A DNA stretch of 57,606 nucleotides. Origin: UMGS1889 sp900556055 (GTDB lineage Bacteria; Bacillota; Clostridia; Oscillospirales; Ruminococcaceae). The translations under genes and the position numbers were made by a program. Under the pieces are notes generated by a model that searched no databases, was not told the DNA's origin, and saw nothing but the letters and a program-made list of their open reading frames with translations. Shown piece after piece: positions 39,954-48,589 of the stretch. The stretch's first letter is position 1, and every line of letters starts with the position of its first letter. The DNA lies in the NCBI GenBank assembly GCA_902463265.1, contig CABQEV010000013.1:1-57606 (forward strand). The letters are read 5' to 3'.

Positions 39954-42482
39954 CTAGATCCTGCATAGAACAAAGCGATAAATTACCTTTGCAAGCGGCT
40001 TTTTCTCTGCATAAAGCGATTCTGCAAGCTTTATCGCAGCATCGGCACATTCCGAAAGCTCCTCTTCTGTTATGCCATGCTCGGAATATTCCGCTTTCAG
40101 TCGTTTGCCGATAATGAGCTGCGCCGTTTTTCCCGATAGCTGCGGATATCCGCCGTCAAGCCTTTCTGCCTCGCTTTCGGCAGGCTGCTTCCGATCATAT
40201 TCAGCACCCATATCGCCGAGAAGCTTTATAAAATATGCATAGACCGCCTTTATTCCGATATTTTTCTTCATCACAGCAAATCTTTTCTTTCGGAAATGCA
40301 TCACGATGAACGGACGTATTATTATGATGACAATTACAGCGGCAGCAGCTGCGAGCCTGCTTATAGCCTTCATATCTATCGGCTTTTTCGCACTGTTCCC
40401 AGTGCCCGAAGATGTTCCGCCGCCCGACTGCGGATATTCTTCGGGATCCGTTTCGCTGACAGATGTTTCACTCCCGCTTATCTCGGTTTCCGTTTCTGCG
40501 GCTGTTGTCACGGTAACTGTCACAGTTTCAGTTTCCTCCTCAGACCCGGAAGACCCCGTTTCTGCGTCTATTTCCTCATTCGGGATATATCCCTTTGTGA
40601 ATTCCATCGGATACCAGCCGTAGCCGTCAATATAGAATTCCGCCCATGCATGCGCATTGTCATCGAGGACGGAAACGCTGTCCGTCTGCCCCAAAGATGC
40701 CGCAGGAGAGAAATTATCGGGTGTTATGATATATCCCTCAATGTATCTCGCAGGTATTCCGCAGTATCTCGCAAGGAGAACCGCCGTCGTTGCATAATGA
40801 GTGCAACTGCCCTTTTTGTTTTCAAGCAGGAAATATTCAGCAAAATCCTTTCCCGCAGGCGTTTTTCCCGCCGCAAGGTCATATTCGGTGTTATCGTTAA
40901 GATACTGCCTTATAACCTCGGAACAGTATGTCACGGGATCGAGAGTCAGCTCCGAATTACGATACGTCTTGTCGATCCCATCGAAAACAACATCTCCTAT
41001 GATAAAATCACTTGGCAGATCAAGGTAGGTGTCATAAACAAAGCTGCGGTAAGCCGCTTCACTGTCATACCACGTATTTTTCAGCGAAACAAGCGAATTC
41101 TCGCCGTCCCCAGGGGCATAGAAATACTTCGGGTAAACACGCAGCTGCGTCACATTGTCAACGCTGTAAAGAGCTGCCGTTCCCGAATATGTCCTGCTGC
41201 CGTCCGAAAGAAATGCACCGTCACGCTCGGGCATCACGAACGATGAACGCTTGAGATTTCTGTACGGCATATACGCATACTTCTTCTGCGCCGCTATATT
41301 TTTAATAGTATAGATATATTTTTCATCATCGGAAAGTGCCATGTAATATATGTTGTCAGTCATCTGCGGGAAATATCCGTCCGCAAAATCCGCAGCAATG
41401 TTATCATAGCGTGTCTTCTGAAGCGGATTGAGCTGCTCCCAGCTCGAACCTGTGTAATTCACACCGACAAATCCCCTCAGATAGACCGACTGTTCCTGCT
41501 TCGGCAGACTTACCTCCAGCACGGCATTGTGTTTGAATTTTATCTCGTCCTGTCTGCCGAGCTTTCCGTCGTCTATGCTTCCTATGACCGTTTTTTTCAG
41601 GCGCAGGAACTCAGCCGCATCGTCGATAAATTCCTCGGGAGATGTGTTCATAACATAATCCGAAACGCTCTTTCGCATATCGTCGATACGCTCCGAACGC
41701 TCATAATCCGTGAGCTTTCCCCATATGCATACGCCTGCAAATCCCGCAAGCATAGCCGCAAAAGCGCATATCCCGCTCTGAACGACCGCCTTTTTCGTTC
41801 GGAAATCACGTATCTTCCGTGAAAACGGGAAGCCTGACATCTCCGAAGCGGCAGCCGCAGCCCATACTGCGATAAGTCCGCCGAACGCCGCCTGATCGGG
41901 CGCAAGTCCGAAATAAAGCACCGCCTCCGCACACGGGAACGTCAGCGTGAAAACAGCCAGCAGATTAGGCGCAGGCAGCATCGAAAGGCACAGTCCCGCC
42001 GATATCGCCGCCGTTACGGCACAGAAAAATACTCTTATGCATCGCTCGGGATCGTCCGGCATTTCCACCGAAAACAGATCCTTATGCAGATAATCATAAT
42101 TCACAGCCGCCATATATTTATTTGCGGCAAGCATAAATCCATCGGTAAGCGTGCCGATATTTTTCACAATAAAATAAGCCGCAGCCGCGATCATCAGAGC
42201 TGTCACGCCAGCCGATATATAAGCCGCCCTTTTTCCCCTGACCGACGTAACCGCCGTCATGACCAGGCAGACCGCCGCAGCCGTCATCACCGCACTTTCC
42301 GCATATTCCGAAAACGGTGCCGCAGTAAGAAAGCAGCAGACAGCGGACGCAGTGCCGACAAATGCGATAACAAGGCGCATAACAAACAGTGCCGCCGCAT
42401 TTCTGAGGTCGGGCGGCGGCGATATCTCCATGCCCGTTTCTGTTTTTATCCCAAGAAGCTCGGGATCGTTTTTTCTACGCAT
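39954..42482 (-). CDS. Transglutaminase-like membrane protein (TgpA type)
   Basis: An 842-aa protein with about six to eight N-terminal membrane helices (35-265). An extracellular transglutaminase domain follows (about 500-640): KKGSCTHYATTAVLLARYCG with Cys, NAHAWAEFYIDGYGW with His, and a third position reading YPMEFTKG, Glu where Asp is usual. A Glu/Thr/Ser-rich linker precedes one more helix (about 715-735), then a cytosolic DUF4129-like tail. The start at 42482 overlaps the DUF58 stop by 8 bp and follows AGGAG. With DUF58 and MoxR this family forms an envelope-related triad of unclear function. Confidence 0.85.
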   Translation of the reverse strand: MRRKNDPELLGIKTETGMEISPPPDLRNAAALFVMRLVIAFVGTASAVCCFLTAAPFSEYAESAVMTAAAVCLVMTAVTSVRGKRAAYISAGVTALMIAAAAYFIVKNIGTLTDGFMLAANKYMAAVNYDYLHKDLFSVEMPDDPERCIRVFFCAVTAAISAGLCLSMLPAPNLLAVFTLTFPCAEAVLYFGLAPDQAAFGGLIAVWAAAAASEMSGFPFSRKIRDFRTKKAVVQSGICAFAAMLAGFAGVCIWGKLTDYERSERIDDMRKSVSDYVMNTSPEEFIDDAAEFLRLKKTVIGSIDDGKLGRQDEIKFKHNAVLEVSLPKQEQSVYLRGFVGVNYTGSSWEQLNPLQKTRYDNIAADFADGYFPQMTDNIYYMALSDDEKYIYTIKNIAAQKKYAYMPYRNLKRSSFVMPERDGAFLSDGSRTYSGTAALYSVDNVTQLRVYPKYFYAPGDGENSLVSLKNTWYDSEAAYRSFVYDTYLDLPSDFIIGDVVFDGIDKTYRNSELTLDPVTYCSEVIRQYLNDNTEYDLAAGKTPAGKDFAEYFLLENKKGSCTHYATTAVLLARYCGIPARYIEGYIITPDNFSPAASLGQTDSVSVLDDNAHAWAEFYIDGYGWYPMEFTKGYIPNEEIDAETGSSGSEEETETVTVTVTTAAETETEISGSETSVSETDPEEYPQSGGGTSSGTGNSAKKPIDMKAISRLAAAAAVIVIIIIRPFIVMHFRKKRFAVMKKNIGIKAVYAYFIKLLGDMGAEYDRKQPAESEAERLDGGYPQLSGKTAQLIIGKRLKAEYSEHGITEEELSECADAAIKLAESLYAEKKPLAKVIYRFVLCRI

Positions 42483-43635
42483 CAGCCTTCTCCTGTTTTT
42501 CCGCAAGTCTGCAAAGTACGACATTTTCGGGCATTCCAAGCTCGGGATATTCATTTTCAGATGTGACCGCAATTATGCAGATCCTGTCCGAGTTTCCGAA
42601 AATATCTGTAAGCGTGTGTATTTTTTCCATGTCGTCATATACTGCGGCGCATACGGGACCATGCCCCGAAAGCTCACGGGCAATATCCTCGAATGCACCC
42701 GAAACAGCGTTGTTGTCGGCTATTTCCGAATATATCTCACGAAAAGCGGTGTAAAGCTCATCTTCATTCGGGATATCAGAAGCGATCATTTCGCCGAAGC
42801 TGTCCGCACGGCATATACGAAACGGGATATTTTCCGACAGAAGCGCCATAGATACAGCATTCAGCGAGTTCAGCAGCTGATCGGCAGCCTTCATCCGTTC
42901 TTCCGTTTTCTGCGGCAGAGAAAGATCCGCCAGCACGGAAATATGTGTTTCCATGGGCAGCGACAGCTCCTTCACAAGCATTGAATCCGTCTTTCCGCCA
43001 AGCTTCGTAAGCACTCTGTTCATGGGGTCTCCGTCACGGTATTCCCTTATCCCGAATATCTCCGACGGATCATCGCCGCTTTTCAGCTGTGAAAACAGCT
43101 CTCCGTCAGCATTTTCCGCTTCAGCGCAGATATCAGCAGGCAAACAGGCATCATCAGGCAGAACGGGAATTGTCAGCTTTGCCCCGCATCGCCTTTTTAT
43201 GCGGAACATTCTGAACATATCATGAAAAACAACGCTTTCAAGGCAGAATGTGATATCCCCGCAGTGCTCCGATGTCAGCACGGCAGATGCACCGCCCTTT
43301 CCGAAAGCAGGCAGCGCAATAACTGCGGACGACTTTTTTGCACCGTCCGCAAAGCTGTTTTTGCATGAAAACTCAAACGTAACCGACGGCATCGGGAACA
43401 GCACACGGTTTTTCACCCACATTCTGAAATGCAGCCTTGAATTTTTCCGTGGAATATCCGCCCTGTTCTCCGAAACTGCGCCCATCTTTGCGGAAAATGC
43501 CGTGATGACCGTAATTATCAGCAGCAGGACGGGAAATATCATCACCGTCAGAAGTGCGTAAAACGACAGCTTATCAGGGAAAAGCAGGTAAAACAGCCAG
43601 CATCCCCCTATAAGCAGAAGATATACTATTTTCAT
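42475..43635 (-). CDS. DUF58 domain protein
   Basis: A 386-aa protein with two N-terminal membrane helices (about 1-45) and a C-terminal vWA-like DUF58 domain. The family signature REYRPGDxxxxIxW appears as IREYRDGDPMNRVLTKLGG. SKTD-like residues and VKEL follow. It is translationally coupled to nth (ATGA) and to the transglutaminase gene (8-bp overlap). It is the usual partner of MoxR ATPases, whose gene lies 38 kb away at 3766. Confidence 0.85.
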   Translation of the reverse strand: MKIVYLLLIGGCWLFYLLFPDKLSFYALLTVMIFPVLLLIITVITAFSAKMGAVSENRADIPRKNSRLHFRMWVKNRVLFPMPSVTFEFSCKNSFADGAKKSSAVIALPAFGKGGASAVLTSEHCGDITFCLESVVFHDMFRMFRIKRRCGAKLTIPVLPDDACLPADICAEAENADGELFSQLKSGDDPSEIFGIREYRDGDPMNRVLTKLGGKTDSMLVKELSLPMETHISVLADLSLPQKTEERMKAADQLLNSLNAVSMALLSENIPFRICRADSFGEMIASDIPNEDELYTAFREIYSEIADNNAVSGAFEDIARELSGHGPVCAAVYDDMEKIHTLTDIFGNSDRICIIAVTSENEYPELGMPENVVLCRLAEKQEKADA

Positions 43636-44279
43636 AAGCGGCAGACAAATCCTTTTCCGTCCTCCGAAAGATATGCTCTCAGCGGACATTCTTCGCATCT
43701 TGGCGCTCTCGCACGGCAGTATTCACGTCCGAAAATAACTACCCTGTGGCAGAAATCGGACGATTTTTCGGGCGGGATAAGCTTTCTCAGCTCCATTTCG
43801 ACCTGCTTGGGATCGGTCTTGTCGGTAAGCTTCAGTCTTCCGCATATGCGTATAAAATGCGTATCCGTCACTATTGCAGGCAGATGATGAACATCGCCCA
43901 TGATAAGGTTTGCGGTCTTTCGTCCTATGCCGGGAAGCTTTGTCAGCTCCTCGACTGTTTTCGGTATCTCGCAGCTGAATTCGTCCCTGAGCGTCCTCAT
44001 CATGCCGACTATGCTCTGTGCCTTCGTCCTGAAAAGTCCGCAGGGCTTTATTATCTCAGCGATGTCATTGACATCGGCATCGGCGAAATCTTCTATGGTT
44101 TTGTATTTTCCGAAAAGCTCGGGCGTAACCTGATTTACACGCTCATCGGTGCACTGCGCAGACAGCCTGCCTGCTATCATAAGCTCATGCGGCTTGGTGT
44201 AGACCAGCGAGCATACCGCATCGGGATATATTTTTTCCAGTCCCTCGACCGCCTTCAGCGCCCTTTCTTTTTTGGTCAT
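43632..44279 (-). CDS. nth: Endonuclease III (DNA glycosylase/AP lyase)
   Basis: A 215-aa base-excision repair enzyme that removes oxidised pyrimidines. The helix-hairpin-helix LPGIGRKTANLI contains the catalytic Lys. The catalytic Asp lies in VTDTHFIR. The iron-sulfur loop has C-x6-C-x2-C (CRARAPRCEEC) but the fourth Cys lies 14 residues later instead of the usual five. ATGA overlaps link it to the Nudix fusion upstream and DUF58 downstream. Confidence 0.92.
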   Translation of the reverse strand: MTKKERALKAVEGLEKIYPDAVCSLVYTKPHELMIAGRLSAQCTDERVNQVTPELFGKYKTIEDFADADVNDIAEIIKPCGLFRTKAQSIVGMMRTLRDEFSCEIPKTVEELTKLPGIGRKTANLIMGDVHHLPAIVTDTHFIRICGRLKLTDKTDPKQVEMELRKLIPPEKSSDFCHRVVIFGREYCRARAPRCEECPLRAYLSEDGKGFVCRL

Positions 44280-45070
44280 GATCTTCTCCGTTTCATTATC
44301 TCGGCATTTGCCGCTTCAAGCACAGCCTTGTCCTGCGGATAATTGAGCTTCGCCATTGCATCATCGAAATTCAGCACCCACGATGCGCCCAGCTCTTCCT
44401 CCTGTATCGTGTATGCACCGCTCTTGTATTCGCCTACGAAATACACGCAGTTCTTGCGTATGCCGTTCGGCAGCGTGAATGAATATGCAAAGCGGAAACC
44501 GTCCCACGGCATGACATCAAGACCTGTTTCTTCCTTTACCTCACGTATCGCAGTTTCAGTTTCTGTTTCATTCAGCTCGATATGTCCCTTCGGATAGCCG
44601 ATGTGTCCGCTGTCCTTATTCTGGACGAGAAGATATTTCACCTCACCGTCCCCGACCGTGAAGCATACTGTCCCGCAGGTCTTTTCGTAAAGACAGGTCA
44701 CTTCAGAATGATAATACTGCTCCTGAAAATCCACAGCCGCCCTGATGTAAGGCTCATAAAGCAGCGGCTTATCCATAGTGTCGCCGTCAAGATAATCCTC
44801 CGATACCATTACCCACTTGTCCTCATTGTCATTGCTTCTGTTTATCACAGCAACAATAACTCCGCTGTATTCACTGACAGGCTCACTGCTGCCCAGCACA
44901 TAAACGTCCTGCTCCTCACCGTCGCCAGCAAGAAGCCCCTCAACATATCCGTAATTAATGGGATAAATGAGTCCCGCATGCTTGGGATGCTCAGCTCCGA
45001 CAGGTCTGTCGATCTTTATTTCATAGCTTTTTCCGAGAGATGATATATCGCCCTTTTTTACTGTATCCAC
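44276..45070 (-). CDS. Inorganic pyrophosphatase-like / Nudix hydrolase fusion
   Basis: A 264-aa protein with two recognisable halves. Residues about 12-115 resemble family I inorganic pyrophosphatase: IDRPVG, GLIYPINYGYVEGLLAGDGEEQ (shown partly: GLIYPINYGYVEG), DVYVLG. Residues about 125-264 form a Nudix domain with the complete box GHIELNETETETAIREVKEE-TG, most like diadenosine tetraphosphate or house-cleaning hydrolases. The PPase half lacks several Asp residues of active enzymes as far as I can see, so it may be structural. The start is GTG (45070) behind GGGGAAAA. It leads the nth-DUF58-tgpA-recQ operon. Confidence 0.8.
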   Translation of the reverse strand: MDTVKKGDISSLGKSYEIKIDRPVGAEHPKHAGLIYPINYGYVEGLLAGDGEEQDVYVLGSSEPVSEYSGVIVAVINRSNDNEDKWVMVSEDYLDGDTMDKPLLYEPYIRAAVDFQEQYYHSEVTCLYEKTCGTVCFTVGDGEVKYLLVQNKDSGHIGYPKGHIELNETETETAIREVKEETGLDVMPWDGFRFAYSFTLPNGIRKNCVYFVGEYKSGAYTIQEEELGASWVLNFDDAMAKLNYPQDKAVLEAANAEIMKRRRS

Positions 45071-45110
45071 GGTATTTTCCCCTTTTACTGATTATTACAT
45101 ATTTATTATA

Positions 45111-45139
45111 AGTATACCATCATTGCAAAGCGTTTTCAA
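45111..45139 (-). promoter_or_regulatory. Promoter of the Nudix-nth-recQ operon
   Basis: On the minus strand: TTGAAA (45134-45139), a 17-bp spacer and TATACT (45111-45116). It lies about 40 bp upstream of the GTG start. Confidence 0.75.
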
Positions 45140-45180
45140 TAGCAGATGCGAATTTTTTCGGGGAAATACAGTCATAATAA

Positions 45181-45310
45181 TTTTGTGCAGCTGAATGCAC
45201 AAAATTGCTGATTTTTGATGTTTTGTGCAATGCGATGCATAAAACTGCTGATTTTAGGAATTTTGTGCAGTGCAGTGCATAAAATTACCGATTTCCGGTG
45301 TTTTGTCCAG
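45181..45310. repeat. 40-bp palindromic tandem repeat, three units plus a partial fourth
   Basis: TTTTGTGCA starts at 45181, 45221 and 45261, and TTTTGTCCA at 45301, an exact 40-bp period. Each full unit carries an inverted repeat TTTTGTGCA-N6-TGCA(C/T)AAAA, then a spacer close to CTGATTTT.G. It lies between the divergent Nudix-operon and symporter promoters. The regular, slightly diverged units look like a multi-site operator or an iteron-like array rather than a CRISPR, since there are no unique spacers. Confidence 0.8.
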
Positions 45311-45372
45311 TAGATTTTTCACTGTACTATTAAAATTACATGTGCTTTATAACTCAATATATCCCCCGAAAA

Positions 45373-45408
45373 AAGCTCAGCCGCAGACAAATCAAAGCCT
45401 GCGGCTGA
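45373..45408 (-). terminator. Orphan leftward terminator
   Basis: TCAGCCGCAG (45377-45386) pairs with CTGCGGCTGA (45399-45408). On the minus strand it is followed by GCTTTTTTC. No minus-strand gene lies to its right before 47269, and the symporter is on +. It may end an unannotated leftward transcript or be a leftover of a lost gene. Confidence 0.6.
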
Positions 45409-45441
45409 ACGCAAATGTGCATATCCTGCGAAAGCTTTGAT

Positions 45442-45481
45442 ATATGCTGTTTTGCAGCGGGAAATTCCCATAATTTAATGA
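45442..45481. repeat. Dispersed 40-bp repeat, copy B
   Basis: Same orientation and 34 of 40 identities with 18361-18400. It lies 50 bp before the symporter promoter. AATTTAATGAG, the end of this repeat, recurs at 45581-45591 downstream of the promoter. Confidence 0.55.
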
Positions 45482-45532
45482 GTTTTCAGTATTATATACT
45501 ATTTTATCGCAAAAAACTGTTATTACTCACAA

Positions 45533-45562
45533 TTGACAAACACCCTTTTGTTATGATATACT
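45533..45562 (+). promoter_or_regulatory. Promoter of the sodium/solute symporter gene
   Basis: TTGACA (45533-45538), an 18-bp spacer and TATACT (45557-45562) with an extended TG. An 80-nt leader follows. The AAAGGA ribosome site is just before 45651. Confidence 0.75.
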
Positions 45563-45650
45563 TTTAATGTTATCATTTTCAATTTAATGAGTTAAAGCAT
45601 AAAACCATGTTAGCTTTAAATCACTAAATCATACGAAAGGATTTTTATCA

Positions 45651-47219
45651 ATGCTTTACATCATTCTGATCGTTTACCTTGCGCTTATGCTCGGGATCGG
45701 CTTCTGGTGCAGGAAAAAGACCTCGAACGTATCTGACTTCGTTCTCGGCGGACGCAGCCTCGGACCCTGGTTCACTGCATTCGCTTACGGCTCGTCCTAC
45801 TTCTCCGCTGTCGTTTTTATCGGCTACGCAGGTCAGTTCGGCTGGCTCTACGGCATCTCGACCGCATGGATCGGCATAGGAAACGCCGTTCTCGGAAGTG
45901 CTCTTGCATGGCTCGTTATGGGCAAGCGCACCCGTACAATGACCAAGAATCTCAATACCTCGACAATGCCTGAATTCTTTGAGAAAAGATACAACTCAAA
46001 GTCACTCAAGACTGCTGCTGCGATCATCGTTTTCATTTTCCTTATCCCCTATACGGCATCGGTCTACAACGGTCTGTCCAGACTGTTCGGCATGGCATTC
46101 TCGATACCCTATGAAGTATGCATCATCGGCATGGCTGTACTGACTGCCGTTTATGTTATCCTCGGCGGATACAAGGCTACGGCTATCAATGACTTCGTTC
46201 AGGGAATCATCATGCTTGTCGGCATCACGGCTGTTGTATTATGCGTTATCAACCACAAAGGCGGTTTCACAACAGCTGTCGAAAGCCTGAAACAGATCTC
46301 CGACAGCAGCGTCCCCGCAGGCTCACTCGGATCACTTTTCGGACCCGATCCGCTGAACCTTATCGGCGTTGTCATACTCACATCGCTCGGAACATGGGGA
46401 CTTCCTCAGATGGTGCAGAAATTCTACGCTATCAAGGACAACAGCGCTATCACCAAGGGAACTATCATCTCAACGATATTTGCGCTCGTCGTTGCCGGCG
46501 GATCCTACCTGATGGGCGGTTTCGGCAGACTTTATGCCGATCTCGATCCGGAAGCTGCGGCTGCATCGGGCAAGGCAGTTCTTAACAGACTGACTTCAGG
46601 CAAGCCGGATTACGATTCCATCGTGCTTACAATGCTCCGGCAGGCTGTTCCCGAGCTTCTTATCGGCGTAGTCGTTGTACTGGTTCTCTCGGCTTCGATG
46701 TCCACACTTTCTTCACTCGTCCTCACGTCAAGCTCGACTCTTACTATCGACCTTATCAAGCCTTTCAAGAAGGACATGGACGAAAAGCAGCAGGTATTCA
46801 TCATGAGGATACTCATTGCCGTATTCATCGTTATCTCCGTTGTTATCGCACTTAATCCCAACGCTTACATATCCACTCTTATGTCGATCTCATGGGGCGC
46901 ACTCGCAGGCGCATTCCTCGCTCCCTTCCTCTATGGACTGTTCAGCGCAAAGATCACAAAGGCTGCCGTATGGACAAGCTTTGTTACAGGAATCGGCATA
47001 ACCGTTGTACATATGTGCATATTCAGCCTCGGCTTCTTCCCCGAAGCAGCAAAGGCTGCCGCTTCTCTCCCGCTTAATCTTGCATCGCCTATCAACGCAG
47101 GTGCTGTTGCAATGATCGTCGGACTTATAATCGTTCCGATCGTCAGCGCATTTACCAAGGTAGATGATCCCGAAAGAGCAAAGCAGATAGTTGAAGAAGC
47201 AAAGACCGCAAAGGTCTGA
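45651..47219 (+). CDS. Sodium:solute symporter (SSS family, PutP-like)
   Basis: A 522-aa transporter with about 13 membrane helices that couples substrate uptake to Na+. The start region matches PutP/SSS proteins: RKKTSNVSDFVLGGRSLGPW followed by TAFAYGSSYFSAVVFIGYAG (adjacent segments). GLPQMVQKFYAIKD is the family SSS signature area. The C-terminus is short and hydrophilic (DDPERAKQIVEEAKTAKV). Substrate (proline, pantothenate or another organic solute) is not evident. The nearby cation/proton antiporters do not share its operon. Confidence 0.88.
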   Translation: MLYIILIVYLALMLGIGFWCRKKTSNVSDFVLGGRSLGPWFTAFAYGSSYFSAVVFIGYAGQFGWLYGISTAWIGIGNAVLGSALAWLVMGKRTRTMTKNLNTSTMPEFFEKRYNSKSLKTAAAIIVFIFLIPYTASVYNGLSRLFGMAFSIPYEVCIIGMAVLTAVYVILGGYKATAINDFVQGIIMLVGITAVVLCVINHKGGFTTAVESLKQISDSSVPAGSLGSLFGPDPLNLIGVVILTSLGTWGLPQMVQKFYAIKDNSAITKGTIISTIFALVVAGGSYLMGGFGRLYADLDPEAAAASGKAVLNRLTSGKPDYDSIVLTMLRQAVPELLIGVVVVLVLSASMSTLSSLVLTSSSTLTIDLIKPFKKDMDEKQQVFIMRILIAVFIVISVVIALNPNAYISTLMSISWGALAGAFLAPFLYGLFSAKITKAAVWTSFVTGIGITVVHMCIFSLGFFPEAAKAAASLPLNLASPINAGAVAMIVGLIIVPIVSAFTKVDDPERAKQIVEEAKTAKV

Positions 47220-47225
47220 CATAAA

Positions 47226-47268
47226 AAACTGCGCCGCAGAACTTTTTGATGGTTCTGCGGCGTTTTTA
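47226..47268. terminator. Bidirectional terminator between symporter and CPBP gene
   Basis: CGCCGCAGAAC (47232-47242) pairs with GTTCTGCGGCG (47252-47262). TTTTT follows on + and AAAAAA precedes, so it serves both convergent genes. Confidence 0.85.
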
Positions 47269-48270
47269 TTATACTTCCTTGATTCCTGCAAATATCTGAA
47301 TAACTGTTAAAATTGTGTAGATCCAGACAGGAATGCTTGTAAGATATATCGGGAAATCACGCTTTCTGTGGTATTCCGTTCTCTCTTTGACAGGCGGCAT
47401 TTTTTTGCGCAGCGACTTCATGTAATATATCAGCGCAGCCGCAGCGATAAGAAGGATCACGGGAACATAGATGTTGAATATTCCGTTTGCAAGATCTTCG
47501 TTGTAGTCACTGATAAGCGACACGCACTCGATCACAGTGTTTGCAGCGCAGTGGCTTATCATCGCCGGGATTATCGACCTGCTCTTTACGGTGATATATC
47601 CGAGCCACAGACCGCCTGCGAACGCAAGTATGAACTGATAGATATTGCCGTGAAACAGCCCGAAGAAAAGTGCTGAGATAACTATTGCAAATCTCGTGCT
47701 GACCTTTGACATGAACGACAGGAGATATCCCCTGAAAAGCAGTTCCTCAAATATCGGCGCCGTAATTGATGACGATATTATGCCGATAACAGCCGCAGCA
47801 ACGCTTTTTTCCGTTTCATAATCAAGCGACGGAACACCCAGCCCCACGCTGTCAAGTGCCGACATGAGCATATTCTGCACCATCACGATAATGACCTGTA
47901 TCCCGAGGAAAACAGCGACAGACACAAGTATGAACCTGCCCGTCAGCTTTTCGGTGCCGAAGAAATCCTTTATCCTCGAACCTCCCCAGTTCATGCATAT
48001 CACCATCGTTATGATATTTGCGATAACGGGCGAAAAATATCCCATCGCAAGGTCGTATGCATTGTAATAATCCGACGTGCCTGAACCTAATCTCATAGAC
48101 ATGTTTACTAACGACCAGACAACAGCAATAACATTCATAATGCCAATGTTGATAAGCAGCAGCCAGCCGCATTTGCTGTAAACCGCCTTTATCTGCCTGC
48201 GTTCAATTGGATCCGGAGAATAATCGGGATAATTCGCAGGCGTATATCCGTATCCGTAATAATTCTGCAT
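47269..48270 (-). CDS. CPBP family intramembrane glutamic protease
   Basis: A 333-aa membrane protein of the CAAX/Abi (CPBP) family with about eight helices. Catalytic motifs: EELLFRGYL (EExxxR), FGLFHGN (FxxxH) and MISHCAANT (HxxxN). The N-terminus is Tyr/Pro/Gly-rich (QNYYGYGYTPANYP), unusual but common as a disordered head. The start at 48270 follows AAAGGAAG at a somewhat long spacing; upstream ATG readings overlap ylqH. Family members process prenylated-type or bacteriocin peptides, or give immunity; the substrate here is unknown. Confidence 0.85.
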   Translation of the reverse strand: MQNYYGYGYTPANYPDYSPDPIERRQIKAVYSKCGWLLLINIGIMNVIAVVWSLVNMSMRLGSGTSDYYNAYDLAMGYFSPVIANIITMVICMNWGGSRIKDFFGTEKLTGRFILVSVAVFLGIQVIIVMVQNMLMSALDSVGLGVPSLDYETEKSVAAAVIGIISSSITAPIFEELLFRGYLLSFMSKVSTRFAIVISALFFGLFHGNIYQFILAFAGGLWLGYITVKSRSIIPAMISHCAANTVIECVSLISDYNEDLANGIFNIYVPVILLIAAAALIYYMKSLRKKMPPVKERTEYHRKRDFPIYLTSIPVWIYTILTVIQIFAGIKEV

Positions 48271-48277
48271 GATAAGC

Positions 48278-48589
48278 TTAATCTTCCTTTCCGCCGCTGC
48301 GTTCGTCCGAAGCAAGCCTTAATATCTCAGCATAAATGCCTGCGACTGTCTGATAAAGCTCAGGCGGTATTCCCTCGCCTATTTTCAGCATCGTAAGCAT
48401 CGCCGCCGCAGAATCGTCCCTGTAAACGGGCACTCCGCTTTCATCAGCCAGCTCGATTATGCGCTCTGCGGTCTTTCCGTGTCCCGAAGCGACAACGACG
48501 GGCGCAGTGTTTTCATCGGGATTGTATTTGAGAGCAACTGCCGTACTTTCGGCACTGCTCCTGCGTTTCCCCTTTTCAGACTTTGACAT
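48278..48589 (-). CDS. FlhB C-terminal-like protein (YlqH family)
   Basis: A 103-aa soluble protein matching the C-terminal cytosolic domain of FlhB/YscU: AVALKYNPDENTAPVVVASG and then AERIIELADESGVPVYRDD. The autocleavage NPTH motif of real FlhB is missing, as in stand-alone FlhB-like proteins of Bacillus (YlqH). It overlaps the upstream FliK-like gene by 14 bp. No flagellar export genes occur in the window, so its role may be independent of flagella. Confidence 0.85.
   Translation of the reverse strand: MSKSEKGKRRSSAESTAVALKYNPDENTAPVVVASGHGKTAERIIELADESGVPVYRDDSAAAMLTMLKIGEGIPPELYQTVAGIYAEILRLASDERSGGKED

Noticed and set aside
45181..45310. CRISPR array of three or four units
   Set aside because: The 40-bp period is entirely repeat sequence without spacers, and no cas genes are present.
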